Notes under the pieces: generated by a model
What the model saw: only the letters and a program-made list of their open reading frames with translations
What the model was told of the DNA's origin: nothing
Databases searched by the model: none
Shown here: one piece after another, positions 26,391 to 34,447 of the stretch
Layout of the letters: the number at the start of each line of letters is the position of its first letter
Numbering within the stretch: position 1 is the first letter of the stretch
NCBI RefSeq assembly: GCF_011049865.1
Contig: NZ_DRGY01000029.1
Coordinates: 1 to 61,783 of the forward strand
Source: Marinobacter antarcticus
Lineage (GTDB): Bacteria > Pseudomonadota > Gammaproteobacteria > Pseudomonadales > Oleiphilaceae
Length of the DNA stretch: 61,783 nt
Direction of reading: 5' to 3'
Position numbers and translations under genes: made by a program

Positions 26391-27159
26391 TTGCTGTTTG
26401 CGAACAGTATGACTAAAAGCGCGCTTCACCGAAGTGGGGCAAGTTGTAGTGGTTCAATGGTTTCGGACAGCCATATCACCGATCGAATAATGGCGACGGG
26501 CGAGCGAATGATATTGAGAGTTTTTCCCTCAATATTTTCTATTGGGACTCCAAAACGACTTTCGATTCGAAGAGGTCTGGCAGGCGAGCCTTATCTTGAG
26601 AACATCCCGCTCCATTTCAACTTTAGCTATAGCGAGAGTCTCCTCGCAATAGCATTGTCCACCACTCCTGTCGGTGTTGATGTTGAAAGGATAAGTGCCT
26701 CAACCGAGGTGTCTGTCATCGCCGGGACGGCCTTTGCTTCGGATGAGGTGGCTTGGCTTTGAGTCTATGGGCGATATGCGTCGTGTAAGAAAGTTCACGG
26801 AATTGTGGAGTCTCAAGGAAGCTCGCCTGAAACGGCTAGGAGTTGGCATAGCAGGCCCAGGCCGATTAACACGGTTCAAGTGTGTTCGTTCTGGAAGGCG
26901 ATTTATTTTGGAGAGCGAAGATCCTCCGGCTAACTATTTCCCCCTGATGTGTGCTATGCGTACTCTTGCGATTTCTGCTACTTGTTTGCATCCTCCACGC
27001 CTGCACAGCCTTCTTCTGACTAGCGTGGCAAATAAGCCGAATTTGATTCGGACACAGCTGATTCAGCCATGGCGTCGACACCCGGTTCGTTATAATTCCT
27101 CTGATGTTGCTGCCCTGAGCAAGGCGCCTGAGGATCAAAAAAACAATATGCCTGAATAG
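26391..27159 (+). pseudogene. 4'-phosphopantetheinyl transferase, frameshifted
   Basis: Two overlapping frames encode an Sfp/EntD-like transferase. The first contains Gly-Glu-Pro-Tyr-Leu, Phe-Asn-Phe-Ser-Tyr-Ser and the Mg-binding Gly-Val-Asp-Val-Glu motif, ending at Glu-Val-Ala-Trp-Leu-stop. The second continues with Glu-Ser-Met-Gly and the second motif Trp-Ser-Leu-Lys-Glu-Ala-Arg-Leu-Lys. An extra T in the TTT at about 26758-26760 explains the break: removing it joins Trp-Leu to Glu-Ser. The N-terminus is ragged and the tail after about 27000 looks unrelated. It stands between the sulfide cassette and the ABC-3C genes with no carrier-protein partner nearby. Confidence 0.72.
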
Positions 27160-27308
27160 CATTCAAAATTACTAATGTCGGCTAGGATTTGGCATATTAC
27201 CTCAGGTAAACACAGTGGCTAGGGTAAGGCGGCGATAATAAACACCAATGGCATTGGCCCACATTGGAATGTGCCAGCCGAATTTGGGGACTACTAAGGG
27301 GGCAGTCG

Positions 27309-28310
27309 TTGCGCATCAATCACGCTATTCTTATCCGCGCGCTTCCGCCAGATCGCTTGGAGGACTTCGTCAATGATTGGCTGGCCCAGCGCTGCAAAGA
27401 ATACCACAGCCACGAACTTTGGCGCGGCACAGGTGACATGGGACGCGATGTCACGGGCTACGTGACAAATAAGCGTATGGAAGGTTCGTGGGATAACTTC
27501 CAATGTAAGCAGCTCAGCAAGTCACTTTCCGAAAGCTCGGCGTTTATTGAGCTTGGCAAGATATTTATGCACTCCTCTGCCGGTGAGTACTCATTGCCAC
27601 GCTCCTACACTTTTGTCGCACCACGAGGTGTTGCTAGGGCTGTGCAGCAGTTTATCGCTCATCCTGAGCGCTTTAGAGCCGCCTTTCTCGAACGTTGGAA
27701 TTCTGATATCGCGGGAAAACTAGTGGAAAAGCAAAGTATACCGCTTAGCCCCGAGATTGAAGCCGCGATTAAAGCATTTGATTTCACCCAGATGCATTGG
27801 CTTGATGCAGCGCGGCTTGTCGACGATCCTGCGTGCAAGCCAGCGCTGGTTAAATGGTTTGACGAAGACCCAGGCCCCTCTCCACGAGGAGTCGTTCCAG
27901 ATCAGATAGGTGTCAGTGAGTCTTCGTACATCGGTCAACTGCTTAAACTATACGAAGAAAAAGGTCCGGGGACGTTCCCAGATGCAACATCAGCATTGGC
28001 CAGTCCGGAGTTTGCTACACACCTGCGTGACCAACGTACTCGTTTCTTTGACTCGGTGGCATTTGATAGATTTTATAGAGACTCTACCCCTGAAGATTAC
28101 TTGTTCAACTTTAAGGATGAAATCTACCACGGTGTGGTCGAAATTCATGATGATGATCATGCAAGTGGTCTGGCGAAGCTGCGCCAAGTGATGCAGCAAG
28201 CAGCCATCTTGCAACCATCCGGCATACTGGGAAAGCATGCAGGCCCTCAAGTCAAACAAGGGACCTGCCACCAGTTCGCAAATGACGGACGTTTACCGTG
28301 GCATCGTTAG
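27309..28310 (+). CDS. ABC-3C system effector with restriction-endonuclease-like N-terminus
   Basis: This is the first gene of a three-gene ABC-three-component conflict system. I prefer the TTG at 27309 (GGGGG eight bases upstream); an ATG at 27264 is possible. Residues 1-70 resemble an Mrr-type nuclease fold: Leu-Glu-Asp-Phe-Val (Glu18), Gly-Asp-Met-Gly-Arg-Asp-Val (Asp47) and Phe-Gln-Cys-Lys (Gln65, Lys67), the E..D..QxK pattern. The remaining 260 residues match the ABC-3C C-terminal-domain type, which is thought to contact the partner subunits. It overlaps the middle component by 13 bases. The function, guarded DNA cleavage on infection, is predicted and not shown. Confidence 0.75.
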   Translation: MRINHAILIRALPPDRLEDFVNDWLAQRCKEYHSHELWRGTGDMGRDVTGYVTNKRMEGSWDNFQCKQLSKSLSESSAFIELGKIFMHSSAGEYSLPRSYTFVAPRGVARAVQQFIAHPERFRAAFLERWNSDIAGKLVEKQSIPLSPEIEAAIKAFDFTQMHWLDAARLVDDPACKPALVKWFDEDPGPSPRGVVPDQIGVSESSYIGQLLKLYEEKGPGTFPDATSALASPEFATHLRDQRTRFFDSVAFDRFYRDSTPEDYLFNFKDEIYHGVVEIHDDDHASGLAKLRQVMQQAAILQPSGILGKHAGPQVKQGTCHQFANDGRLPWHR

Positions 28311-28813
28311 AGGACAGAATATTGGACAAACATCCGTTCAATAGCACCCTTGAAACCGGTATTCGGGCCTTGGTAGTACTTGAGGCTTTTTATCCGCGTC
28401 ATTGCGATTTAATGGAAATGACGTGGTTTGATCATTTGATAGTACATACAGGCGATATTGATGGGCAGAACGTACCGGAAAGTCTCCATCCCGATCTACC
28501 TAATCGTACCGGCGAACTCCTTGTTCGTCGCCAGTTGGTAGAAAGAAGCCTGCGTATGATGCAGAAAATGCACCTTGTCGACGTCTTTGAGACAGAGTCT
28601 GGAATAGAATTTTGCGCCAGTGAGGAAGCTCCAAGTTACGTGGAGCTTTTGCAGGCGCCTTATTCTCTCGCGCTCAAGGAGCGAGCTAGATGGATGGCGA
28701 ATCGCTTTGCTCAACAGGAGAGCGTTGAAATCCGTAAGCTCATTGAAGGCCAGATTGGGCGCTGGACTACGGAATTCACGATTGATGACACATCTTCGGG
28801 GCGATCAGTATGA
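28298..28813 (+). CDS. ABC-3C system middle component
   Basis: This small 171-residue protein sits between effector and ATPase with overlaps on both sides (13 and 4 bases), as ABC-3C middle components do. Features: Phe-Asn-Ser-Thr-Leu-Glu-Thr-Gly-Ile-Arg-Ala-Leu near the start, a Tyr-Pro-Arg-His-Cys-Asp-Leu segment, and a winged-helix-like middle. It has no catalytic motif. In the described systems this component is thought to bridge the ATPase and the effector. The start codon is GTG; a slightly later start is possible. Confidence 0.75.
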   Translation: MASLEDRILDKHPFNSTLETGIRALVVLEAFYPRHCDLMEMTWFDHLIVHTGDIDGQNVPESLHPDLPNRTGELLVRRQLVERSLRMMQKMHLVDVFETESGIEFCASEEAPSYVELLQAPYSLALKERARWMANRFAQQESVEIRKLIEGQIGRWTTEFTIDDTSSGRSV

Positions 28814-30678
28814 ATGGTATCCGGCTGCGCCATCTCGTCTTCACTGGCCCTAGCATTGAGCCTGCGGAACTTGGGTTTGATGAGGGGCTCAATATTATCT
28901 ATGGCGCCTCGAATACAGGTAAATCCTTCGCTTCGAAGGCTATTCTGTTCATGCTTGGTGTTTCCAAGAGTTTGCCCAAAATTGAAGAAATTGCTGATTA
29001 TGACTCAGTTTGGCTGGGGCTGACACTTCCAGATAATCGGGATGTTACTCTATACCGTGCCACACAGGGCGGCCATTTCAAGCTCTATAAGGGGCTGCTC
29101 AAGAAGTTAGGCGTAAAAGAGGGTTTGGTGTTGCGTCAGCAGCACGATTCGAAGCGTACTGATACCGTTTCGCACTTCTTGCTCAATTCGATAGGGGTTG
29201 CTGGAAAAACGGTGGTTCGCGACGGTAACTGCAAGAAGGACACCTTGTCCATTTACTTTTTATCGCCCTACTTAGTGGTGTCCGAGCAGGATATTATTGC
29301 CGAGAAGAGCCCTGTCTTTACCTCGGGTTCGCCTTCTCAGCGTACCTTTGAGCAGAATTTGTTCAAATTTTTGCTTACAGGTGTTGACGATGCCGCTGCA
29401 GTAACAGTTCCGAAGCCCTCCGAACGCAAGGTGGCCAAAGCTGCGAAGATTGAACTAGTGGAGGAGCTGACTGCCCAGATCGATGCGGAACTCGGCGAGA
29501 ATCCGCCAGATAAAAGGGAAAGCGAAGAGCAGCTTGGGCAACTGGAGCGAAGTGCAAGGGACCTTGCCTCTCGGCTCAAGGAAGCCCAAGAAAAACTTGA
29601 TGCTCTTGTAGGCGAAAGGCGAAAAACCGTAGAGCGCCGCCGCGAGTTATTAGAAAGGGCGGGTGAGCTTGATCTAACGATTGAACGTTTCTTTAAACTA
29701 CAGGCTGTCTACAGTTCGGACCTTCAGCGCCTGCAGTCAATTGAGGAGGGAGGGTTCGTGCTTGTGGCGATGACCGACATGGATTGTCCAGTTTGTGGTG
29801 CTCCGCCTGACGCCCAAAAGCATAATCATGCTGCAGAAGAAGTTGCGATGGCGCATAGAGCGGCTGCCGCTGAGGCCCGCAAGATCGAGCGTGAACAACG
29901 TGAGCTGACCCAAACTGTAGCCTCCCTAGAGGCAGAAGCAGTAGGACTGCGCCGGACCGTTGATTTGGAGAAAAACGAGATTGACAGACTCGATGGCGAG
30001 ATTGAAAAGGCGCGCCCACATGAAACTTCTTTGCGAGAAAGTTACGAAGTCTATGTATCGAAGCGATCCGAGATAGTAGATGTTCTCGACCTTTATAAGC
30101 GCCGCTCCAATCTATCGACCCGGAAAGCTGAAATCAACGCAGAACCAACCCGACGTAGTAAAGGCGATGCACCACCAGTCGGCCCAGATTCGACTACATT
30201 GTTCCAGTTTGGAGAGACAGTGAAGTCTGTGCTAACAGAATGGCGCTTTCCTGATGCAGACAAGGTTCAGTTTGACGCGGAAGCTATGGATATTACCGTT
30301 GCTGGGAAACTCCGTGCCGCCAACGGCAAAGGTGTTAGGGCGATTCTCCATGCTGCTTTTAATGTAGCCATTGTTGTTTTCTGTATCGAAAATAATCTCC
30401 CATACCCTGGTTTCCTCGTTCTTGACACTCCGTTGCTCACTTATCGTGAGCCGATGACATCGCGCTATGGTGAGTTATCGGATGATGAAAAGATTCTAAA
30501 GAAAACAGATCTTGCTGAACATTTCTACAAACACCTAGCTAGCTTGAAGGACAAGGTGCAGTTCATCGTGATCGAAAACTCTGATCCGCCCACTGCTATC
30601 CGGGATGTCGCTCGCATTGAGACCTTCAGTGGCCTCGAAGGCAATGGCCGGTTTGGTTTGTTACCAAGACATATGTGA
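28810..30678 (+). CDS. ABC-3C system ATPase (DUF3732, Rad50/SMC-like)
   Basis: This is a 622-residue SMC/Rad50-type ATPase of the DUF3732 family. Walker A is Gly-Ala-Ser-Asn-Thr-Gly-Lys-Ser (residues 32-39). Two coiled-coil arms rich in Glu/Lys/Arg span about 215-320 and 335-430, with a zinc-hook-like Cys-Pro-Val-Cys between them near 325. Walker B is Phe-Leu-Val-Leu-Asp-Thr-Pro near 535. ABC-3C ATPases are thought to sense invading nucleoprotein and license the effector. The ATG overlaps the previous stop (ATGA), so the three genes are translationally coupled. It ends about 90 bases before an IS21 insertion that leaves it intact. Confidence 0.85.
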   Translation: MNGIRLRHLVFTGPSIEPAELGFDEGLNIIYGASNTGKSFASKAILFMLGVSKSLPKIEEIADYDSVWLGLTLPDNRDVTLYRATQGGHFKLYKGLLKKLGVKEGLVLRQQHDSKRTDTVSHFLLNSIGVAGKTVVRDGNCKKDTLSIYFLSPYLVVSEQDIIAEKSPVFTSGSPSQRTFEQNLFKFLLTGVDDAAAVTVPKPSERKVAKAAKIELVEELTAQIDAELGENPPDKRESEEQLGQLERSARDLASRLKEAQEKLDALVGERRKTVERRRELLERAGELDLTIERFFKLQAVYSSDLQRLQSIEEGGFVLVAMTDMDCPVCGAPPDAQKHNHAAEEVAMAHRAAAAEARKIEREQRELTQTVASLEAEAVGLRRTVDLEKNEIDRLDGEIEKARPHETSLRESYEVYVSKRSEIVDVLDLYKRRSNLSTRKAEINAEPTRRSKGDAPPVGPDSTTLFQFGETVKSVLTEWRFPDADKVQFDAEAMDITVAGKLRAANGKGVRAILHAAFNVAIVVFCIENNLPYPGFLVLDTPLLTYREPMTSRYGELSDDEKILKKTDLAEHFYKHLASLKDKVQFIVIENSDPPTAIRDVARIETFSGLEGNGRFGLLPRHM

Positions 30679-30763
30679 TTGGGCTCGAAGTTTGAAAACA
30701 ATTTCGTATTGAGTCTTGAGTGTGCATGGGGTACCGCGAAGCGGGGCAAAGGGTTAGCTTGCT

Positions 30764-30768
30764 GCCAG
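30764..30768. repeat. Target site duplication GCCAG, left copy
   Basis: GCCAG directly precedes the IS21 left terminus and is repeated at 33385-33389 directly after its right terminus. The exact match fixes the insertion ends. Confidence 0.92.
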
Positions 30769-30867
30769 TGCATATTCCGGCGAACGTGAACGCCCATTCT
30801 GGCTGAACGTGAACACCTTTTTTCTTAACGCATCACCCACCGAGGTTTGTACCCCGGGTGTTCACGT

Positions 30868-31608
30868 TCAGTCAATTTCCTGAAGTCGTTTTCTCATTGA
30901 TTCTCCTTTCAGAGCCCAGCGATGGGCGTTGTGCATGAGCCTGTCCAGGATGGCATCCGCCAGGGTGTTGTCACCGATGGCGGCATACCACTGATCGGTG
31001 GGCAGTTGGCTGATGATCACGGTCGAGTGAGTGCCGTGCCGGTCATCCATGATCTCCATCAGGTCATTCCGGTGTGCCGGTTTCAGGGCTTCCAGGCCCC
31101 AGTCGTCCAGTATCAGCAGCTTTACCTTGGCCAACTGACTAAGGGTTTTCTGGTAGGTGCCGTCGGCTTTGGCCTGAGTCAGTTCCAGCAGTAAGCGGGA
31201 GATTCGGTAATACCGGGCGCTGAAGCCATTCAGACAGGCCTGATGCCCCACCGCGCAGCCCAGGTAAGTTTTGCCACTGCCACAGGGGCCGGTGATCAGC
31301 AGATTCTGACCACGCTCCAGCCAGTCGACCTGGGCCAACTGCGCCACCTGTGCTTTCTTGAGATTGCGCGGATGCTGGTAGTCGATGTCCTGGATCGAGG
31401 CCCGGAGTTTGAAGCGGGCCTGGCGAACCAGGCGACCCTGTTTCCGGTGTTCCCGGCTCTGGAACTCCCGGTCGAGTAACAACTCCAGGCGTTCGGTGAA
31501 CGACAGCTCATCATAGGTGCCCGGCTGGTTTTGTTGATGTTCCAGAGCGGCGGCCATGCCGCCGAGCTTCAGGTCTCTCAGTCGTGTCAGGGTCTGTAAG
31601 GTGCTCAT
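30868..31608 (-). CDS. istB: IstB, IS21 transposition helper ATPase
   Basis: IstB is the AAA+ helper that loads target DNA for the IstA transposase. The 246-residue product has Walker A Gly-Pro-Cys-Gly-Ser-Gly-Lys-Thr-Tyr-Leu-Gly near residue 107, Walker B Leu-Leu-Ile-Leu-Asp-Asp-Trp-Gly near 168, and Ser-Gln-Leu-Pro-Thr near 200, all standard. It follows istA after 9 bases on the minus strand and appears intact. Confidence 0.95.
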   Translation of the reverse strand: MSTLQTLTRLRDLKLGGMAAALEHQQNQPGTYDELSFTERLELLLDREFQSREHRKQGRLVRQARFKLRASIQDIDYQHPRNLKKAQVAQLAQVDWLERGQNLLITGPCGSGKTYLGCAVGHQACLNGFSARYYRISRLLLELTQAKADGTYQKTLSQLAKVKLLILDDWGLEALKPAHRNDLMEIMDDRHGTHSTVIISQLPTDQWYAAIGDNTLADAILDRLMHNAHRWALKGESMRKRLQEID

Positions 31609-31617
31609 AGTGGTGTC

Positions 31618-33195
31618 CTAGTGGAAGCTCTTCGGGCCACGGATGTTCTCGTGGTGCTGGGGCAGTTCTGTGTGCAAGGGCAGTTGTTCTGGCAGCTTGT
31701 CGCGGTTGCTCCGGAGAATGGCCTTGATGTGTTTCAGTCGGTCCAGGCCTTCGCGGTTGGCAATACGGCAACTGGCATTCAGGCGCTCACTGGGATACTC
31801 CTTGCTCAGATTGAGCAACCCGAGACAGACCCGGTAGGCCTGTTCCGGGTGCTCCCGCTCCTCCAGCCGATCACTAATCCAGATCAGCGTGTCGGGCCCA
31901 ATGTCCCGGGCCCAGTTCTTAAGCCGTCCAGGCGTCCACTGCTGTTGTTTTTGATGACGGGTGGGCATGTGCCCTGACTCGGTAGTGATGCCGTACTGAT
32001 GGCTGCGTGGGTGGCTGGCGATCTGCCGCTGCCGGAAGTAGATCTGTACCAGTCGCTCACTGGCATGGATGTCTACCTGCTCTCCAACGTACTGGTGCGG
32101 CACCGAGTAATGATGCTGACTGAACTCAATGTGGTAATCGATGTTGACCCGGCAACGCCGGATCTCGATGTATTCATAGGGGTGTTTGGGCAGTGCCCTC
32201 AAGGCTGGCTGATCGAGCGTCTTGAAGGCCTCCTGCCGGTTGCCCGGCAGCCGCCGGAACGGCCGGCTGTTCAGGTCTTCCAGCAGGGACCGGATGCACT
32301 GATTCAGGTCGGCCAGGGCGAAGAAGGTGTGGTGGCGCAACCGCGCCAGGATCCAGCGTTCAACGATCTGTACGCCCACTTCCGCTTTGGATTTATCCTT
32401 GGGCTTGTAGGGCCGTGCTGGTAGCACCGCGACCTGATAGTGCGCTGCCAGTTGCTGGTAGCTGGGGTTCAGGTCCGGATCGTACCGACAGGCTTTGCTG
32501 ACACCGCTACGGAGGTTATCGGGGATTGCCATTTCCGGAACACCGCCGAAGTATTCGAAGGTGCGCACGTGACTCATTAGCCAGTCCTGCAACCCCTGGC
32601 TCCAGGTGGCTTCGGCGTAGGTGTAATTGGAGGCCCCCAGCACGGCAACAAACACTTGGGCCGTGCGGATTTCACCGGTTTGCGGATTAATGATCGGTAC
32701 GGTGGGGCCACAGTAGTCAATGAAGCACTTTTCACCGGCCTTGTGGATCTGGCGCATGGAACGCTTTTGCTGCTTTTGCCAGTGCCGGAAGCGGTCACAG
32801 TATTGGGAGTAGCTGTAACACCGGTTGGGATACTGGGCGGTGTATTCCTCCCACAGCAACTGCTTGGTCACACCTTTGCGTTTGAGTTCCTGATGGACGG
32901 TCGCCCAGTCCGGTACCTGATAGCGGGCGGACGAGGTGGGATCGGAGCCGGGATAGAACATGGCTGCCAGGCGGTCATCGTCCAGGTCCTCTGGCAATGG
33001 CCAGGTAATCTCCAAGGAATCGGCCCGGGCCAGAAGCTTCTGGATGGCTCCCACACTGGTCTTGGTGCTGGCGCTGATTTGCCGGATCGAGAGCCCGGCT
33101 TCCAGCCTCAAGCGAAGCAATTCTCTGATTTTGCGCATTGGAATTCTCTTTGCTGCCATGACCCTGGTCCCCAAAAAAAGGAACCAGAGTAGCAA
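31618..33195 (-). CDS. istA: IstA, IS21 transposase
   Basis: This is the DDE transposase of the IS21 element, 525 residues. The N-terminus is a helix-turn-helix (Leu-Arg-Leu-Glu-Ala-Gly-Leu-Ser-Ile-Arg-Gln-Ile). The integrase core starts with Phe-Ile-Asp-Tyr-Cys-Gly-Pro-Thr-Val, has Ile-Pro-Asp-Asn-Leu-Arg-Ser as the second acidic motif, and Lys-Asp-Lys-Ser-Lys-Ala-Glu-Val-Gly as the third. The C-terminal beta-barrel region is followed by a Pro/His-rich tail. The start at 33195 may be some codons upstream of the true one; an internal ATG (Met-Ala-Ala-Lys-Arg) is also plausible. Confidence 0.93.
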   Translation of the reverse strand: MLLWFLFLGTRVMAAKRIPMRKIRELLRLRLEAGLSIRQISASTKTSVGAIQKLLARADSLEITWPLPEDLDDDRLAAMFYPGSDPTSSARYQVPDWATVHQELKRKGVTKQLLWEEYTAQYPNRCYSYSQYCDRFRHWQKQQKRSMRQIHKAGEKCFIDYCGPTVPIINPQTGEIRTAQVFVAVLGASNYTYAEATWSQGLQDWLMSHVRTFEYFGGVPEMAIPDNLRSGVSKACRYDPDLNPSYQQLAAHYQVAVLPARPYKPKDKSKAEVGVQIVERWILARLRHHTFFALADLNQCIRSLLEDLNSRPFRRLPGNRQEAFKTLDQPALRALPKHPYEYIEIRRCRVNIDYHIEFSQHHYSVPHQYVGEQVDIHASERLVQIYFRQRQIASHPRSHQYGITTESGHMPTRHQKQQQWTPGRLKNWARDIGPDTLIWISDRLEEREHPEQAYRVCLGLLNLSKEYPSERLNASCRIANREGLDRLKHIKAILRSNRDKLPEQLPLHTELPQHHENIRGPKSFH

Positions 33196-33436
33196 ACGGT
33201 TGAATATACAATGCGTTAAGAGGGATTCTGGTTGAACGTGAACACCGATTCCGGCATGGTGAACACTGATTCCGGAAAATCACCGGAAAACGTTCATCTT
33301 CGACCGGAATGACTGTTCACGTTAAACCAGCATAGGTGTTCACGTTCGTCCAGAATGGGTGTTCACGATGGGCCGGAATATGCAGCCAGCGAACTGGATT
33401 GTGAATTCCTGAGCCAGGAGCTGTCGTCGTCACGAT

Positions 33437-33676
33437 AGTGCCCCTTATTTTCTAGTGTACATTTAACGTGAACAATGCGATGCCTTCAGAGGAAAATTGC
33501 TTTGAAGCTTACCGGCTTAATTTCGAAGAGTTACCAACTTTATTACGACGGAAACTGGTCGATTTTCTGCAAGGGTCCTCGAAAGTTACCAACTTTATTT
33601 ATTTTTATAAGTGGCCTGATATCGTAAAATAAGGCCTAAAGATGCGTTTTGTTACCAACTTTATTACGAGATCACA
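33437..33676 (-). repeat. Left-type end of the first Tn7-like element, three TnsB-like sites
   Basis: Three copies of GTTACCAACTTTATT (complement AATAAAGTTGGTAAC) lie at 33530, 33585 and 33651, spaced 55 and 66 bases, and the last is followed by ACGAGATCACA ending at 33676. Read inward, the end is TGTG with AATAAAG starting at offset 11, the offset I recall for the Tn7 right end (TGTGGGCGGAC then AATAAAG). Three dispersed sites over about 150 bases is the Tn7 left-end architecture. Upstream, 33443-33545 resembles 40468-40572 near the end of the second element. TnsB binding is inferred. Confidence 0.75.
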
Positions 33677-33682
33677 TTCATT

Positions 33683-33731
33683 TGTGGGGTCTTAATAAAG
33701 TCGGTAACCACATAATAAACTTGGTGACTGA
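33683..33731 (+). repeat. Right-type Tn7-like end, two closely spaced TnsB-like sites
   Basis: The end reads TGTGGGGTCTT then AATAAAGTCGGTAAC (from 33694) and AATAAACTTGGTGAC (from 33714), a 20-base period. The terminal TGTGGG and the 11-base offset to AATAAAG equal the Tn7 right end pattern, where sites are packed or overlapping. It faces right, away from the neighbouring left-type end 6 bases to its left. Confidence 0.7.
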
Positions 33732-33936
33732 CTAATAGTGCTGGTCAGTTGCTCCTGGTCGCCGTCTCATGACCAAACCCAATATTCCCATAAAAGCCAC
33801 GTTTGAAAGATTTCTAGCTTTTCGGGCTCACCATCATGTTGAATTTTTGGCGGGCTTTGGAGCCTGCCATACAAACTTGAAGCCCGAAAAAGCGAGCGCG
33901 AGCTATCACCACTCCGAAGAATGCTTTCCTGTGTCA

Positions 33937-34327
33937 CTAGAGTCCTAGCTTTGCCAGCCCGTCAGTCAAATACCTTGCCAACGGAGATTTGCTAGCGATG
34001 TCGTCCGAGGTAGCGTTCTGTGAGTGTTTGACCAGAAGCGGGAAATCTTCGCCCTCAGGGTCACTGTGGCCATAAAGCCTTATAGCGTTCAGCTCTGCCC
34101 CGGTGGTGCTCAAACGGCTGAGCTGTTGCAGCAGACCAGTCAGAGTTTGCGAACCGGCTCGTAACGAGTTTCTCAACAAGAGCAGTTCAAGTTGCGAAGG
34201 AATCGCCCTCTTGTTGACGATATCGATGGCATTTCCAATGGCGGCGCCATAGCGACCGTCCAGCGGCAGCCGCCAGCTCGGCTCGCCCTGGTGCGCGGGC
34301 TTCGTTTCACGAAGAGCACTCCATAGC
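33937..34327 (-). pseudogene. Unrecognised reading-frame remnant
   Basis: A minus-strand frame is open from about 34327 to the stop at 33937 (about 129 codons) but is bounded upstream by two stops and has no ATG with a ribosome site before 34179. The peptide has a Gly-Arg-Tyr-Gly-Ala-Ala-Ile-Gly-Asn segment, a Leu/Arg-rich helix (Glu-Leu-Leu-Leu-Leu-Arg-Asn), and Tyr-Gly-His-Ser-Asp-Pro-Glu-Gly-Glu. I do not recognise the family. It occupies the position next to the right-type end where tnsA would be expected, but it does not resemble TnsA. Probably a 3' fragment of a cargo gene. Confidence 0.4.
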
Positions 34328-34370
34328 TATTAAGCGCTTACATCAATTTCTCTGAATTGCGCCGCAACAG

Positions 34371-34404
34371 TTGACTAGAATACAAATGCGAAGTATTGTC
34401 ATTT
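34371..34404 (+). promoter_or_regulatory. Likely promoter and Fur-box-like palindrome of the siderophore genes
   Basis: TTGACT (34371-34376) and TATTGT (34394-34399) are spaced 17 bases. The -10 lies within an imperfect palindrome AAATGCGAAGTATTGTCATTT (34384-34404; listed only for position) whose AAATG and CATTT arms resemble Fur boxes. Iron repression of the receptor gene 44 bases downstream would fit. The match is weak, and the assignment is an inference from the genes behind it. Confidence 0.4.
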
Positions 34405-34447
34405 AGAACAGCATCCCTCCTAGTCACCAGCAAAAGTTTGACACTGT

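Larger units (their letters stand above)
30769..33384 (-). mobile_element. IS21-family insertion sequence with 5-bp target duplication
   Basis: The element is 2616 bp. Both ends begin TGCATATTCCGG (30769 inward, and the complement ending at 33384) and continue as an imperfect inverted repeat of about 48 bases containing CGTGAAC and CCCATTCTGG blocks, the multiple terminal repeats usual for IS21. The flanks carry a perfect 5-bp duplication GCCAG at 30764-30768 and 33385-33389. It holds istA and istB on the minus strand, both open. The intact ends and genes suggest a recent and potentially active insertion inside the transposon cargo. Confidence 0.95.
1..33676. mobile_element. Tn7-like transposon, first element (right part, cargo and left end)
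   Basis: The window opens inside tnsC, followed by tnsD and tnsE, all rightward. In Tn7 the tns genes lie next to the right end and cargo lies between tnsE and the left end. Here 29 kb of heterogeneous cargo follows tnsE and stops at 33676, where a left-type end with three dispersed TnsB-like sites finishes in ACA. The right end, tnsA and tnsB must lie left of the window. The cargo contains many gene remnants and a later IS21 insertion. Boundaries are inferred from end structure; the left boundary is not visible. Confidence 0.75.

Noticed and set aside
26392..26412. CTGTT-TGCG-AACAG hairpin after sqr as terminator
   Set aside because: Short stem and no T-run; no support for termination.
33530..33676. 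Three spaced GTTACCAACTTTATT repeats as a small CRISPR array
   Set aside because: Spacing is uneven, the repeats are too short, no cas genes are near, and the pattern fits TnsB-like sites at a transposon end.
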